From a candidate division BRC1 bacterium ADurb.BinA292 (GTDB lineage Bacteria; Sumerlaeota; Sumerlaeia; MVZB01), in assembly GCA_002068205.1 (NCBI GenBank), contig MVZB01000021.1:1-23003 (forward strand): a stretch of DNA of 23,003 nucleotides, read 5' to 3'. The position numbers and the translations under genes were made by a program. Shown here piece by piece: positions 21,459 to 23,003 of the stretch. Position 1 is the first letter of the stretch. Every line of letters starts with the position of its first letter. The notes under the pieces were generated by a model, which searched no databases, had not been told where the DNA came from, and worked only from the letters and a program-made list of their open reading frames with translations.

Positions 21459-23003
21459 AAGCTCTCGTGGGCGTGATACGAACTGCGCACCAGCGGGCCG
21501 GATTCGACGGTGCTGAAGCCGAGGTCTTCACCGTAGCGCTTCCAGGCGGCGAATTCGGTCGGGCTGACGTAGCGGACGACCGGATGATGCTTCTCGGAGG
21601 GGCGCAGGTACTGGCCGATTGTGACGATGTCGCAGCCATGGGCGCGCAGGTCGTGCAGGACCCGGCGCACCTCGTCGTCCTCCTCGCCCAGACCCAGCAT
21701 GATGCCGCTCTTGGTGACGAGGCCGGCCGCCTTGGCGCGCCGCAGCACGTCGAGCGTGCGCTCGTAGCGCGCCTGCGGGCGCACGCGCCGGTAAAGCCGG
21801 GGGACCGTTTCGGTATTGTGATTGAGCACGTCGGGCCGTTCGCGGAAGACGGTCTCCAGCGCGTCGGCGTCGCCCTTGAAATCGGGGATCAGCACTTCGA
21901 CGCGAATGCCGGGGCGCTGCTCACGCAGGGCGCGGATGGTGGCGGCGAACTGGGCGGCGCCGCCGTCGGCGCGCTCGTCGCGATTGACCGCCGTGACGAC
22001 CACGTATGACAGGCGCATCGCCTCGGCCGCCGCGGCCACGCGCCGCGGTTCGTCGGGGTCGAGCGGCAGCGGCCGCCCCGTGAAGACCGCACAGAAGCTG
22101 CAGGAGCGCGTGCAGACGTTGCCGTTGATCATGAACGTGGCGGTGCCGTGGCTCCAGCACTCGCCCATATTGGGGCAATGCGCGCTCTCGCAGACCGTGT
22201 GCAGCCGTTGCGCGCGCATCACCTGGTGGACCTGCTCGGTGCCGGGAGCGGTGGGCAGGCGGGCGCGCAGCCAGGGGGGCTTGCTTGTCTTCAGCTCGGC
22301 GCGCTGGGGGACGATCGTCCGCGCGCGGAAGAGGGCCTCGTAGTGCCGCACGACCGCCTCGCGTACGTCGTCCTGGCGCTCGACATCCAGCCCCAGATCG
22401 GTCAGGCTCGCGGTCGGGGGCGAGTCGAATCCGGCGCGGCGCAGCCCCGCGGCGAGGACCGGGTCGGCGTTGGTATTGATGGTGAACCGGACGAGGGCGA
22501 TCCAGCGGCGCACGCGGGTGCGGATGGTCGCGACCGTGCGGCCGCCGACGCGGATGGACCGGCCGTCGGTCTGGCGCTCGCCTTCGACGCCGAAGTCGCG
22601 CAGGACGGCCAGGAGCAGGTCCTCGACGCGCGTCACGAAGGCGTCGGCGTCGCGCGGCACGGGCTGCTCCTCGGGGCCGTGATCCAGATGATAGACCAGG
22701 TAGGCCGTCAGCACGCCCGGCCCGGTCCACTCGGCCGCGCGGGCCTGCTCGTCGCGCAGGACGGCGATCTCGGCGGGGGCGGCGTCGCGGAGCCGCCGGG
22801 CTGCGTCCTCCGTGGGCGCCAGCCACGTGGGTGGATGCTCGGTCAGGACCAACAGGTGGCCCGGCGCCGATCCTGCGGCGATCTTCTCGAAGCCGTCGGC
22901 CTGCAGGCGCAGCCCGTCCTCGCAGGGGATCTGCGTGAAGAACAGGACCTCGGTCGGCCACGGACCGTCAGCGGGAGCCGGCGGCGGGGTGGTGTCGATC
23001 TGG
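21437..23003 (-). CDS. lipA: LipB-like/LipA fusion: degenerate octanoyltransferase domain joined to lipoyl synthase (5' end outside window)
   Basis: One continuous frame runs from the right edge to TGA 21437. The C-terminal about 290 residues (from about nt 22300) are a complete lipoyl synthase. They have CESAHCPNMGEC (auxiliary 4Fe-4S, C-x4-C-x5-C, from nt 22192), CTRSCSFC (radical SAM C-x3-C-x2-C), GQYLRPS and the C-terminal RSSY with its cluster-ligand Ser. LipA inserts two sulfurs into octanoyl groups on E2/GcvH proteins. The N-terminal about 230 residues follow the LipB fold (LLVLTEHPPTW, DAFVTRVEDLLLAVLRDFGVEG, FTINTNADP, TASLTDLG). However, the LipB signatures are all altered: RGG is lost, HGPG is TGPG, the catalytic Lys position is GGRTVAT, and the PCG Cys position is RRAGF. 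So LipA is probably active and the LipB half probably not a transferase. Confidence 0.9.
   Translation of the reverse strand, partial: QIDTTPPPAPADGPWPTEVLFFTQIPCEDGLRLQADGFEKIAAGSAPGHLLVLTEHPPTWLAPTEDAARRLRDAAPAEIAVLRDEQARAAEWTGPGVLTAYLVYHLDHGPEEQPVPRDADAFVTRVEDLLLAVLRDFGVEGERQTDGRSIRVGGRTVATIRTRVRRWIALVRFTINTNADPVLAAGLRRAGFDSPPTASLTDLGLDVERQDDVREAVVRHYEALFRARTIVPQRAELKTSKPPWLRARLPTAPGTEQVHQVMRAQRLHTVCESAHCPNMGECWSHGTATFMINGNVCTRSCSFCAVFTGRPLPLDPDEPRRVAAAAEAMRLSYVVVTAVNRDERADGGAAQFAATIRALREQRPGIRVEVLIPDFKGDADALETVFRERPDVLNHNTETVPRLYRRVRPQARYERTLDVLRRAKAAGLVTKSGIMLGLGEEDDEVRRVLHDLRAHGCDIVTIGQYLRPSEKHHPVVRYVSPTEFAAWKRYGEDLGFSTVESGPLVRSSYHAHESFGRHQRG

Overview
The window is high-GC DNA (very GC-rich third codon positions) from a Gram-negative-type bacterium. 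An outer envelope is implied by a Kdo-8-phosphate synthase (kdsA) and a lipoprotein with a clear lipobox. The TPR/FG-GAP/Hanks-kinase giant, the CBM9-like domain on a phosphoesterase, the zinc-less Trm112-like protein and several degenerate short-period intergenic repeats suggest Planctomycetota, Sumerlaeota or a related uncultured phylum. There is no rRNA or other marker here to settle this. No phage, IS, CRISPR or tRNA gene was seen. The region reads as chromosomal core plus signalling genes.

Layout. (1) 210-6763, + strand: a ~1,628-aa receptor-like Ser/Thr kinase (signal peptide, integrin-like FG-GAP propeller, TM, TPRs, C-terminal kinase), a PilZ protein whose domain is split by a helical insertion, and a stand-alone Smr protein with its own sigma70-type promoter. 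(2) 6764-7349: a promoter-to-terminator unit of about 250 nt with no convincing gene, which is the best candidate for an undescribed RNA or leader, followed by a 66-aa unknown protein. (3) 7441-10038: a metallophosphoesterase lipoprotein (-) divergent from a stand-alone cyclic-nucleotide-binding-domain protein (+). (4) 10056-14862, - strand: hypF-hypC-hypD-hypE, the CN-ligand half of [NiFe]-hydrogenase maturation, without hypA, hypB or a hydrogenase in view. (5) 15232-17009, +: a LeuT-type Na+ symporter translationally coupled to a 50-aa MetS-like subunit. (6) 17056-17958, -: a Trm112-like protein and a two-TM PH-like protein that appears frameshifted. (7) 18077-21421, +: kdsA (metal-dependent class), scpA, a GerMN-domain membrane protein coupled to scpA, and a YjbQ-family protein. 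(8) 21437 to the right edge, -: a LipB-LipA fusion whose LipB half has lost every signature catalytic element.

Three tight operons are marked by ATGA start/stop overlaps: hypD/hypE, symporter/small subunit and scpA/GerMN. Dispersed repeats sit in the spacers. One family, with core TTCGAGAGCCGAG, occurs three times, including inside the hyp operon. The most notable items are the orphan transcription unit at 6797-7078, the dead-LipB/LipA fusion, the receptor-kinase architecture and the split PilZ domain.
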